Assembly (NCBI GenBank): GCA_006227805.1
Contig: SBFT01000018.1
Coordinates: 1-5,816, forward strand
Length of the DNA: 5,816 bases
Source of the DNA: Paracoccaceae bacterium
Lineage (GTDB): Bacteria > Pseudomonadota > Alphaproteobacteria > Rhodobacterales > Rhodobacteraceae
Direction: 5' to 3'
Below, piece by piece: positions 1 to 5,748 of the stretch. Each line of letters begins with the position of its first letter. Position 1 is the stretch's first letter. The notes beneath the pieces were generated by a model. The model worked only from the letters and a program-made list of their open reading frames with translations. It did no database searches and had not been told where the DNA came from. Both the position numbers and the translations under genes were made by a program.

Positions 1-134
1 GTGACGAGGAAGGCGAGGGGGTAGGTGAAGGCCCCCCAGGTCAGCCAGTTGCCGAAGAGGAACTGGACGAGGATGTTCGAGGCCACCACGATGGCAGCCA
101 TGGCAAGGATGCCGGGAAGATGGGCACGTGTCAT
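1..134 (-). CDS. yhhQ: Queuosine precursor transporter, YhhQ/VUT family (N-terminal fragment)
   Basis: Only the first 44 codons are present; the gene runs off the left edge. The translation starts MTRAHLPGILAMAAIVVASN and continues with a hydrophobic stretch containing QFLFGNWLTWGAFTYPLAF. This is the first membrane segment and following loop typical of YhhQ (DUF165/VUT) proteins as I recall them. Members of the family are inner-membrane proteins that import 7-deazaguanine precursors of queuosine (preQ0/preQ1), which is used in tRNA wobble modification. Two in-frame ATG codons lie close together, at 140 and 134. The only purine-rich stretch (GGA) lies two bases from the first and eight from the second, so 134 is preferred. 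The gene lies 82 bases downstream of mepA on the same strand. The family call is fairly secure despite the short fragment; transport itself is inferred from the family. Confidence 0.8.
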   Translation of the reverse strand, partial: MTRAHLPGILAMAAIVVASNILVQFLFGNWLTWGAFTYPLAFLV

Positions 135-192
135 TTGCATGGTCCGTTTTTACAAGGTTGCGGAGACTTGGCCCGTTGATCTGGGCGCGCAG

Positions 193-222
193 CCTCTAGC
201 CCCTTGCGGGCCCTTGCGCAAG
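193..222 (-). promoter_or_regulatory. Possible yhhQ promoter between mepA and yhhQ
   Basis: Reading the minus strand away from the mepA stop, TTGCGCA is followed after 14 bases by GCTAGAGG. This resembles the alphaproteobacterial housekeeping promoter form described for Caulobacter (TTGaCgS, 10-14 bases, GCTANAWC), with six leading positions of the -10 element matching. It would leave an untranslated leader of roughly 50-60 bases before yhhQ. The same bases also form the palindrome CTTGCGCAAG directly next to the mepA stop, and a 6-bp stem (CTTGCG/CGCAAG) with no T-run. A weak attenuating hairpin is therefore an alternative reading. This is pattern matching only. Confidence 0.3.
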
Positions 223-1089
223 TCAGTTCGACGCCAGCACCGCGCGGCATTGCTGGGGCAGGTCGGCCAGGACCAGCTCGCGCCGCTTCTTCGGGGCGGG
301 GGCGTTCGGGTCGGGCGGCGGCGGGTTCAGGATGTTGTTCACCCACTCCTGCGCCTCGTCGCAACCATCGCCCTTGGGCGGCGCCTCCTGGTCGACGCAG
401 CCCGCCATCCCGCGCGGGCATTCCAGACGGACATGGAAGTGATAGTGATGCCCCCACCAGGGACGGATCTTGCGCAGGTAGGCGCGGTTGCCTTTCTCGT
501 CGCGGCACATCTGCGCCTTGGCGCCCGGAAAGACGAAGATGCGCGAGACACGGCTGTCGCTGGCGGCGGCCTTGATGATCTGGTGATGCTGGCGGCTCCA
601 GCTGTCGTTCACATAGGCCCCGTTCGCGCGCCGCAGCGAGATCGACGAGATGTTCTCGCGTTGCTGGCGCGACAGGTTCAGGTTGGTGGCGGGCAGCATC
701 CAGATATCGACGTCGAGCCCGATCTGGTGGCTGGAATGACCCGACAGCATCGGGCCGCCGCGCGGCTGGCTGATGTCGCCGATATAGAGCCCGCGCCAGC
801 CGGGCTGGGTGGCGGCGAAGGCAGAGAGGTCCTTGATGAAGGCGATGGCCTCGGGGTGGCCCCAGTTGCGGTTGCGCGACAGGCGCATCGCCTGCCAGGT
901 GGGGCCGGTCTCGGGCAGTTCGACGCCGCCGGCCAGGCACCCCCTCGCGTAGCTGCCGAAGGGTTCGGGCGCCTGGGCCGAGGCCTGCCGCTGGGCGCCG
1001 AACTTCTGCTTGGCGGGTGGCTCGGCCCCGGCGGGCAGGGCCAGGGTCAGGATCATGGCGGCGCAGGCGGCAAGGCGGGTCAGCGACAT
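223..1089 (-). CDS. mepA: Penicillin-insensitive murein endopeptidase MepA
   Basis: This 288-residue protein belongs to the LAS metallopeptidases, which cut the D-Ala-meso-diaminopimelate cross-links of peptidoglycan in the periplasm and are not inhibited by beta-lactams. Residues 1-22 form a Sec signal peptide with a hydrophobic core and an ALPAGA-like end. The zinc-site motifs are clear: HSSHQIGLDVDIW at 118-130 supplies His121 and Asp128 (the HxxxxxxD pair), and WWGHHYHFHVRL at 211-222 supplies His219 in the HxH motif. Cysteines at 51, 195, 224, 231, 243 and 281 could form disulfides, as in the E. coli enzyme. The C-terminus carries a proline-rich stretch (NPPPPDPNAPAP, 255-266) and a basic patch before the end. 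Its ATG overlaps the stop of the upstream transporter in TGATG, so translational coupling is likely. A purine-rich GGAGAGAG lies about 10-14 bases upstream. The length suits the family. Confidence 0.95.
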   Translation of the reverse strand: MSLTRLAACAAMILTLALPAGAEPPAKQKFGAQRQASAQAPEPFGSYARGCLAGGVELPETGPTWQAMRLSRNRNWGHPEAIAFIKDLSAFAATQPGWRGLYIGDISQPRGGPMLSGHSSHQIGLDVDIWMLPATNLNLSRQQRENISSISLRRANGAYVNDSWSRQHHQIIKAAASDSRVSRIFVFPGAKAQMCRDEKGNRAYLRKIRPWWGHHYHFHVRLECPRGMAGCVDQEAPPKGDGCDEAQEWVNNILNPPPPDPNAPAPKKRRELVLADLPQQCRAVLASN

Positions 1090-2486
1090 CAGGTGCGGCT
1101 CTCTCCATCCGGTTTGACCCAGACTAGCAGAACCAGCCCGATCGCGAAAAGGCCGACCAGCGGCGTCACGCCCAGGCGCTGGTCCCCGGTGATGTCCGAG
1201 GTCAGCGCGATCAGCGCGGGCGCCAGGAAGGACGTCGCCTTGCCCGACAGCGCGTAGAGGCCGAAGGCTTCGGTCATCCGCTCGGGGTTGCCCTGGCGGG
1301 TCAGCATGTTCCGGCTCGAGCTTTGCAGCGCGCCGCCCGCCGCGCCGATCAGAAGGCCCGCCAGGTAGAACAACTGGTCCGGCAGGGCGCTTCCCTCGGC
1401 CACGGGCATTCCGAAGACCGACGTGGGCGTGAGCGAGATGATCAGGATCGCGGTCAGCATCAGCACGAGGCAGCAGACCGCGATCACCGGTTTCGGGCCG
1501 ATGGCGCGGTCGATATAGCCGCCGATCCAGCAGAAGATCGCTCCGCTGATCGCGGCGGCGATGCCGAAGATGCCGATCTCGATGATCGACCAGCCGAGGA
1601 CGCCCGCGGCGTAGATGCCGCCGAAGGTATACATGCCGTTCAGTGCGTCGCGGTAGAACATGGACGAGCCCAGATAGGCCAGCAGGCTGGGATTGCCGGG
1701 CAGGGTCCTCAGCGTCGTGATCAGTTCCGAGATGCCCCGGCCGAAACGGTAGGTCAGGCGCGCCTCGTTGGGCGTGTCCCTGACCCACAGGAAGAAGGGG
1801 ATCATGAAGACCGCGAACCAGATCGCGGTCAGCGGGCCCACGATGCGGGTGTCGGCCTTGGTCGCGGGGTCGAGACCGAACAGCGGCGTCAGCCCCACCA
1901 TCGTCTTGCCGTTCGCCCCGGCCTGGAACAGCGCCAGCATGATTGCCAGCGCCACGACGCCACCCACATAACCGAAGGCCCAGCCCGATCCCGAGATGCG
2001 CCCCAGTTCGTCCTTCGGGCCCATCGAGGGCAGGTAGGAATTGGTGAAGATCGTCGCGAATTCCATCCCGATCAGGCCGATCCCGAAGAAGGCCAGCGCA
2101 AGGACGGGCGAGAAGGCCTCGGGCGCGGACCACCAGGTGCCGAATGCGCCCACGAAATACATGACCGAGAACAGCCAGATCCAGGGCATCCGGCGGCCGG
2201 TGCCGTCGGCGATGGATCCAAGGACAGGGGCCAGCACCGCGATCAGGATCCCGGTCACCGTCAGGCCATAGCCCCACCAGGCCTGGGCCTGGGCGGCGGC
2301 CTCGGGCTGGCTCATGCCGCCCGCCATCAGGTGGCCCGCCGCGACCTGCGCGAAGTATGGGCCGAAGATGAAGGTCAGCATCAGGGTGTTGTAGGGCTGG
2401 CTGGCCCAGTCGAAGAAATACCAGCCCCAGATACGCTTGTTGACCGAGATACCGCCGATCGGTTCGGCCTGCGCCAGATTTGTCAT
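1089..2486 (-). CDS. Major facilitator transporter, UMF1 (Atg22-like) family
   Basis: This is a 465-residue polytopic inner-membrane protein with about 12 hydrophobic segments. The N-terminal signature IWGWYFFDWASQPYNT (residues 19-34) and the GRISGSGWAFGYVGG segment (162-176) are typical of the UMF1 branch of the major facilitator superfamily, related to fungal Atg22. An MFS motif A-like loop, GSIADGTGRR, sits at 90-99. Atg22 exports amino acids from the vacuole; most bacterial relatives have no proven substrate, so none is assigned. I chose the ATG at 2486 because GGAGG lies nine bases upstream. A GTG at 2525 would add 13 residues but has no such site and lies upstream of the likely transcription start. 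The stop overlaps the mepA start by one base, which makes a peptidoglycan-derived substrate worth considering, though that is inference from position only. Confidence 0.9.
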   Translation of the reverse strand: MTNLAQAEPIGGISVNKRIWGWYFFDWASQPYNTLMLTFIFGPYFAQVAAGHLMAGGMSQPEAAAQAQAWWGYGLTVTGILIAVLAPVLGSIADGTGRRMPWIWLFSVMYFVGAFGTWWSAPEAFSPVLALAFFGIGLIGMEFATIFTNSYLPSMGPKDELGRISGSGWAFGYVGGVVALAIMLALFQAGANGKTMVGLTPLFGLDPATKADTRIVGPLTAIWFAVFMIPFFLWVRDTPNEARLTYRFGRGISELITTLRTLPGNPSLLAYLGSSMFYRDALNGMYTFGGIYAAGVLGWSIIEIGIFGIAAAISGAIFCWIGGYIDRAIGPKPVIAVCCLVLMLTAILIISLTPTSVFGMPVAEGSALPDQLFYLAGLLIGAAGGALQSSSRNMLTRQGNPERMTEAFGLYALSGKATSFLAPALIALTSDITGDQRLGVTPLVGLFAIGLVLLVWVKPDGESRT

Positions 2487-2495
2487 CGCGTCGCC

Positions 2496-2500
2496 CCTCC
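2496..2500 (-). promoter_or_regulatory. Shine-Dalgarno site that decides the UMF1 transporter start
   Basis: On the minus strand GGAGG lies nine bases before the ATG at 2486, inside a G-rich run (GGGAGGGGCG). The upstream in-frame GTG at 2525 has no comparable site, so this element is the main argument for the shorter protein. Confidence 0.7.
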
Positions 2501-2516
2501 CACCCCGTATTTCCGG

Positions 2517-2545
2517 ATGAGACACGGGAAACGTGACATGGGCAA
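2517..2545 (-). promoter_or_regulatory. Probable promoter of the UMF1 transporter-mepA operon
   Basis: On the minus strand TTGCCC (2545-2540) is separated by 17 bases from TCTCAT (2522-2517). TCTCAT matches the TATAAT consensus at four of six positions, and TTGCCC shares the TTG and one further base with TTGACA. The predicted transcription start near 2510 leaves a leader of about 24 bases containing the Shine-Dalgarno site. The hexamers are imperfect and the assignment rests on spacing and position. Confidence 0.35.
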
Positions 2546-2566
2546 GTTGTTCCTGCCCGCTTGCCC
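2540..2566. repeat. Inverted repeat in the divergent promoter region (possible operator)
   Basis: GGGCAAG (2540-2546) and CTTGCCC (2560-2566) are perfect 7-bp inverted arms separated by 13 bases, with arm centres 20 bases apart, about two helical turns. Each arm contains TTGCCC facing outward, so each supplies the -35-like hexamer of one of the two divergent promoters. This could be a dimeric regulator site covering both -35 regions, or simply two similar promoters placed back to back. Confidence 0.4.
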
Positions 2567-2589
2567 TTTGGCCGGGCGCGACTTAGGTC
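2561..2589 (+). promoter_or_regulatory. Possible yggT promoter
   Basis: TTGCCCT at 2561 is followed after 14 bases by CTTAGGTC (2582-2589). This fits the spacing of the Caulobacter-type housekeeping promoter and part of its -10 element (GCTANAWC, five of seven defined positions). It would start transcription about 25 bases before yggT. The -10 matches TATAAT poorly, so this is a weak call supported mainly by its position between divergent genes. Confidence 0.3.
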
Positions 2590-2620
2590 TGTCGCATCGC
2601 ATCTGGAAAGGACGCCCATC

Positions 2621-2905
2621 ATGATGGCCATCTACGGACCGCTGGATTTGATCCTGGGCGTCGTCTATTTCGTGATGATCGTGCACATCATCATGTCGTG
2701 GCTGATCAACTTCAACGTGCTGAATGTCCGGCAGCCGATCGTCGATTCGATCTGGACCGGGCTGAACCGGCTGCTCGAGCCGATCTATCAGCCGATCCGG
2801 CGGGTGTTGCCGGATACGCGCCCGCTAGACCTCGCTCCGCTGGTGGCGCTGATCATCGTGATCTCGCTGCGGGCCTATATCCTGCCGACGATCTTCCTGG
2901 GCTGA
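2621..2905 (+). CDS. yggT: YggT family membrane protein
   Basis: This is a 94-residue protein with two hydrophobic segments (about residues 8-29 and 70-88). Between them lies the family signature: SWLINFNVLNVRQP (26-39), then LNRLLEPIYQPIRRVLPD (48-65), then DLAPLVALIIV (70-80). The LEPxxxPIRRxLP pattern after the first segment and the DLxPLV motif at the second are characteristic of YggT/YlmG proteins. Relatives include chloroplast and cyanobacterial YlmG, linked to nucleoid or thylakoid organisation, and a bacterial member near cell-division genes; the biochemical role is not settled. Bacterial YggT proteins are commonly either about this size with one copy or twice as long with two, and this is the single-copy form. 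The first of two adjacent ATG codons was chosen because AAAGGA lies eight bases upstream. It is transcribed divergently from the UMF1 transporter. Confidence 0.93.
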   Translation: MMAIYGPLDLILGVVYFVMIVHIIMSWLINFNVLNVRQPIVDSIWTGLNRLLEPIYQPIRRVLPDTRPLDLAPLVALIIVISLRAYILPTIFLG

Positions 2906-2994
2906 CCGGCCCGCCGTTTCCGGCCCGCCAATCCCCTCATGCGCCGCACCTTCGCAGGGTGCGGCGGCATCGGGTCTTGCATCATCGGCCCGCC
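2906..2994 (+). repeat. Three copies of CGGCCCGCC downstream of yggT
   Basis: CCGGCCCGCC occurs at 2906-2915, directly after the yggT stop, and again at 2920-2929. The nine-base core CGGCCCGCC recurs at 2986-2994. The three copies occupy 89 bases and flank the hairpin at 2942-2966. In GC-rich DNA such a motif can recur by chance, so function is not claimed. Confidence 0.4.
2942..2966 (+). terminator. Hairpin after yggT, possible terminator
   Basis: CGCCGCACC (2942-2950) pairs perfectly with GGTGCGGCG (2958-2966) around a seven-base loop, giving a stable 9-bp GC-rich stem 37 bases after the yggT stop. No run of T follows (the next bases are GCATCGGGTC). It could therefore terminate only inefficiently, act with Rho, or stabilise the 3' end of the yggT message. 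It stands about 70 bases before the next gene, so it may separate the two transcripts. Confidence 0.45.
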
Positions 2995-3026
2995 TGTCCT
3001 CCACTGGAGAGCGAACGCAGGTTCTT

Positions 3027-3031
3027 GGGGG
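3027..3031 (+). promoter_or_regulatory. Ribosome binding site candidate for the TTG start
   Basis: GGGGG lies five bases before the TTG at 3037. No in-frame ATG exists between the end of yggT and the twin-arginine motif, so a non-ATG start is required. This purine run is the best placed one, although it pairs imperfectly with the anti-Shine-Dalgarno sequence. The TTG at 3025 (AGG three bases upstream) is the competitor. Confidence 0.35.
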
Positions 3032-3036
3032 CTGAC

Positions 3037-4671
3037 TTGTCCGGATCGCCGAAACCCGACCGCCGCGCCGTTCTCCGGTCGCTGATCGGCCTGGCGTTGG
3101 CGCCGATCGCCGCCTTGTCGCCGGCGCGCGCCGGGGCTGCGGGGGCGGTTTCCGTGGCCAACGGGGGCAAGATCCTGATCCGGTTGGCGGACCTTGTGCG
3201 CATGCCCGTGGGCGGTCGGCTGATGGCGCGCGTGCGCATCCCCGAGACCGGCGCGCCCGTGCTGGGCCCCGAGATGGAGGGTCCCGCGCACAAGCTTCTG
3301 TGGAAGCTGGTCTTCGAGGGACGGGCCGCCGGCAACGCGGGCGATCTCTACGAGAACCGCGACCGGGATCATTCGAGGCTGCCCGCCGCGTCGCATCCCC
3401 AGTTGACCCACGTCTATTACGACGCGCCCGCGCGCGAGGCGGGTCTGGATTACGGGCTGGCGGGTCCGGTGATCTTCGATGCGCCGCTGATCGGCAATTC
3501 CTCGACCGCGATCGGGGTCGGTCCCTTGTGGCGGTCGCAAGCGCGCCTGGCGCTGACTATGCCCTTGGGGGCGACGCTGCTCTACCAGAATTACCTGGCC
3601 GGACAGATGCATGTCTATCCCGAGCATCGCGACCACGACCCCGAGTTCGGCGATCTCTTTCCCGCGAACACGCCCTTCTTCCTGGTGTCCCAGGGCTCGT
3701 CCTATACGGACCGGCCGCATCTCGAGGCGCTGGCGATGATCCTCGCGGCGCTGCGTCCCGAGACCAAGGCCTACCTGATCGAGAACCAGATCCTGTCGGC
3801 GACGGTGCAGATGATCCTGCGGCGCAGCCTGATCCCGGTGCTGTCGCGCGAGGCCTACCTGTCGGGACAGGCCCATCCGTCGGTCATTCCCGGAGACCAT
3901 CTGAACCTGTCGCGCATGGTGTCCCTGGCCAATGCGATGACCCCCGAAACGGTGCCGCCGATGGTGCGGATGGTCGTGGTGTCCGAGACGCAGGGCGTTG
4001 AAGGCGTTGACTTTTTCGGAGAGGGACTGAGTGAGGCCCTGTTCGACACGCCGGTCGCGATCGCGCGTCTCTGGCGCAGTCACGTGGCCCGCCGCACGAT
4101 GGTCGTCTCGGCCGAGACGACACGCGATCCGCAAGGTCGGGAGTTGCGGTTTCTCTGGCGGCTGCTGCGCGGCGATCCCGAACGGACGCGCATCGAGCCT
4201 CTGGACGATCGCGGTCTGCGCGCGCGGATCACGGTGGACTGGCAATCGCCGCGTGCGGTGCCCGGGCGGCCCGAAATCCTGTCGAACCGCATCGATATCG
4301 GTGTCTTCGCCGAGAGCGGCGGGTTCGACAGCATGCCGGGCCTGATCTCGATCTACCTGCCGCAGCACGAGACGCGGGTCTACGCGCCGGGGCCGGATGG
4401 CGTGCCGCGGATCGCAAGCCGCGATTTCCGCCTGGCCCCGGGCCGCTATGCCGATCCGGTGCTGTTTCCCGTGGCCGAGTGGCGCGACGATTATCGCCAT
4501 GATGCCTCGGGCGCGCTTGTCGGGTGGGACAGGACCGGCCCGGACGGCACCCTGTCCTTCGGCGCGGATGGGCGCAGGATCACGCCCGATGGTCCGCGCC
4601 GCGTGCGCCACAAGGTCGAGCAGGACGCAAAGATCGGTGCGCGCATCGTCCTGGAGGAAAGTCCGGACTGA
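3037..4671 (+). CDS. Uncharacterised Tat-type exported protein, 544 residues
   Basis: No named family or function is recognised. The reading frame is open far upstream, but the part before about 2990 is out of frame with yggT and not protein-like. With a TTG start at 3037, preceded by GGGGG five bases away, the N-terminus reads MSGSPKPDRRAVLRSL and then a hydrophobic stretch ending PARA-G. This looks like a twin-arginine signal (RRAVL, residues 9-13) with cleavage near 32. An alternative TTG lies at 3025. The mature part is about 510 residues without a single cysteine. It has motif-like stretches: YENRDRDHSR (105-114), MHVYPEHRDHDP (191-202), GDLFPANTPFFLVSQGSS (205-222), RPETKAYLIEN (240-250), LFDTPVAIARLWRS (335-348), MVVSAET (355-361), SNRIDIGVFAESGGFDSMPG (416-435). 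The last part (481-515) has beta-hairpin-like WRDDYRHDASGALVGWDRTG. From memory, similar uncharacterised proteins with the same motifs occur in Planctomycetes. A periplasmic binding or hydrolytic role is possible but unsupported. Confidence 0.82.
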   Translation: MSGSPKPDRRAVLRSLIGLALAPIAALSPARAGAAGAVSVANGGKILIRLADLVRMPVGGRLMARVRIPETGAPVLGPEMEGPAHKLLWKLVFEGRAAGNAGDLYENRDRDHSRLPAASHPQLTHVYYDAPAREAGLDYGLAGPVIFDAPLIGNSSTAIGVGPLWRSQARLALTMPLGATLLYQNYLAGQMHVYPEHRDHDPEFGDLFPANTPFFLVSQGSSYTDRPHLEALAMILAALRPETKAYLIENQILSATVQMILRRSLIPVLSREAYLSGQAHPSVIPGDHLNLSRMVSLANAMTPETVPPMVRMVVVSETQGVEGVDFFGEGLSEALFDTPVAIARLWRSHVARRTMVVSAETTRDPQGRELRFLWRLLRGDPERTRIEPLDDRGLRARITVDWQSPRAVPGRPEILSNRIDIGVFAESGGFDSMPGLISIYLPQHETRVYAPGPDGVPRIASRDFRLAPGRYADPVLFPVAEWRDDYRHDASGALVGWDRTGPDGTLSFGADGRRITPDGPRRVRHKVEQDAKIGARIVLEESPD

Positions 4672-4911
4672 GGCGGGCGCCCGACCGACTCGGGGCTCCA
4701 CCCATCCCGGGCCGACCTTGGCGCAAGGGTGATTTCCGTTTCCGCTGGAACGACAATTCACGTCTCTGGACGCGACCGGGGCGGCACGGGCGACAATGAT
4801 GCGGTTTTTCCGGAACTCCCCTTGGAATTGCGGCACAAAAGGTGTTCAAGCGTGGCGAATGTGTGGCGCCGGGCATGTCCGCGCCCTGGTGAGTCATTGG
4901 TGGGAGAGTTC
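4672..4911 (+). other. Intergenic region before the VPLPA-CTERM gene
   Basis: These 240 bases hold no convincing gene; the open frames through them are low-quality extensions of the downstream gene or its shadows. A small hairpin (CCTTG-GCG-CAAGG, 4716-4728) 45 bases after the previous stop is followed by a modest T/C-rich stretch and might end the upstream transcript weakly. The palindrome TTCCGGAA lies at 4808-4815. The best promoter-like pair is TTGGAA (4822-4827) with TTCAAG (4845-4850) at 17-base spacing, which is weak. The region is less G/C-rich and longer than the other gaps here, consistent with a regulated leader, but no operator or riboswitch could be recognised. Confidence 0.4.
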
Positions 4912-5640
4912 ATGGAAAAGTTTTCGAAATCCGGCATTCGCGCCAAGGCGGCGATGGCCATGGGCGCGGCGGTTCTGGCGATCGCGGCCTCGTCCGCTTC
5001 GGCCAGCACGGTCGACCTGACCTACAAGGGCGCCAGCACCACCGACAGGAAGACCGTCTACATCGAACAGGCGCCCGTCACGCCGATCGCGCGGCATGTC
5101 TATGCGTTCGGATTCCGGATGGTGTCCTCGGCGGATCCGCTCAACGAATTCCTGGCCTGGTGCCTCGATATCCAGAGCTACCTGGGCGCCAGGAACCAGG
5201 CCAATCCCTACACCATCACCGACACGCCCTTCAGCAACAGCTTTGGCCTGGGCGCGACCGGGCGTGACCGCGTGCAGGCGGTGTTCGACGCGAATTTCGC
5301 GACGCTGGACGTCGGCAACGGCAGCCAGGCCGCCGCGTTCCAGGTCGCCTTGTGGAATGCCGTCTATGACGACGACTGGACTGCGACCGGCGGCCTGTTC
5401 TCGGTCTCGGCGGGCAACTTCATCGAGGGGCTGGCCGACGGGTTCCTGGCGCAGGCGCAGGCCTATGCCGGGGGCAAGCAATACAACCTGACCTTCTGGG
5501 AAAGCACACCCGGTCAGCAACAGACCAAGCGCCAGAACCTGGTATCGGTCGCGCCGGTGCCGCTGCCGGCCGCAGGCGTCCTGATGATCGGTGCGCTGGG
5601 CGGGCTGGTCGCTCTGCGCCGGCGCAAGCGCCCCGCCTGA
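4912..5640 (+). CDS. VPLPA-CTERM sorting domain protein with thioester-like Cys/Gln motifs
   Basis: This is a 242-residue exported protein. Residues 1-31 form a Sec signal peptide with a basic start, an alanine-rich core and ASA before Ser32. The C-terminus is a textbook exosortase signal: VPLPA at 216-220, a short hydrophobic segment (221-235), then RRRKR (236-240). VPLPA-CTERM tails are a PEP-CTERM variant known mainly from Rhodobacterales. Their partner is an exosortase (XrtD type), which removes the tail at the inner membrane so that the protein reaches the cell surface or matrix; no exosortase lies in this window. The body has one cysteine, in EFLAWCLDI (Cys84), and a later AAFQVALWNAVYDDD (Gln144). 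This spacing and context recall the Cys-Gln pair of thioester adhesin domains. The ATG was chosen for GGGAGAG just upstream and the signal peptide that follows. It appears monocistronic, with a strong terminator. The function of the body is inferred, not known. Confidence 0.93.
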   Translation: MEKFSKSGIRAKAAMAMGAAVLAIAASSASASTVDLTYKGASTTDRKTVYIEQAPVTPIARHVYAFGFRMVSSADPLNEFLAWCLDIQSYLGARNQANPYTITDTPFSNSFGLGATGRDRVQAVFDANFATLDVGNGSQAAAFQVALWNAVYDDDWTATGGLFSVSAGNFIEGLADGFLAQAQAYAGGKQYNLTFWESTPGQQQTKRQNLVSVAPVPLPAAGVLMIGALGGLVALRRRKRPA

Positions 5641-5667
5641 TCCACTGCCGATCCGGAACATGACAGG

Positions 5668-5700
5668 AAACGGCCGCACTTCGCGGCCGTTTTCCTTTTT
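5668..5700 (+). terminator. Intrinsic terminator of the VPLPA-CTERM gene
   Basis: AAACGGCCGC (5668-5677) pairs perfectly with GCGGCCGTTT (5683-5692) around a five-base loop, followed by TCCTTTTT. The stem starts 28 bases after the stop codon. It is a strong Rho-independent terminator for the plus strand. On the minus strand the tail is shorter, so it may also work, less well, for a convergent gene. Confidence 0.88.
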
Positions 5701-5748
5701 CCGCCGCAAAGCGATTCGCGCCGCCGGAGGAGGGGGCGGGCCGTTTGT

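Noticed and set aside
25..1257. Plus-strand 410-codon open frame opposite mepA and the start of yhhQ
   Set aside because: It lies antisense to mepA, whose catalytic motifs are unmistakable. The translation is rich in Gly, Arg and Ala with no recognisable motif, as expected for shadow frames in GC-rich DNA.
2487..2525. 13-residue N-terminal extension of the UMF1 transporter from a GTG
   Set aside because: It has no ribosome binding site and overlaps the likely -10 element, while the ATG at 2486 has GGAGG nine bases upstream.
1323..2624. Plus-strand 433-codon open frame opposite the UMF1 transporter
   Set aside because: The translation is highly charged (Gln, Arg, Asp, His-rich) low-complexity sequence antisense to a clear membrane protein, so it is a coding-strand artefact.
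2698..3036. Upstream extension of the 544-residue protein from an ATG at 2698
   Set aside because: This stretch overlaps yggT out of frame and then intergenic DNA containing a hairpin. The translation is Ala/Asp/Arg-rich and would bury the signal peptide more than 110 residues from the N-terminus.
2875..4836. Minus-strand 653-codon open frame opposite the Tat-type exported protein
   Set aside because: It is long enough to consider seriously. However, the Arg/His/Gln-rich translation lacks a hydrophobic core or motif, and it runs through the yggT end and intergenic bases. The plus frame has a signal peptide and protein-like blocks.
4864..4879. Sigma-54-type promoter (TGGCGCCGGGCATGTC)
   Set aside because: The -24 GG is present but the -12 GC dinucleotide is GT, and the invariant core is therefore broken.
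4729..4911. 61-codon extension of the VPLPA-CTERM protein
   Set aside because: It would place the Sec signal peptide internally. The ATG at 4912 has GGGAGAG immediately upstream and a proper signal peptide.
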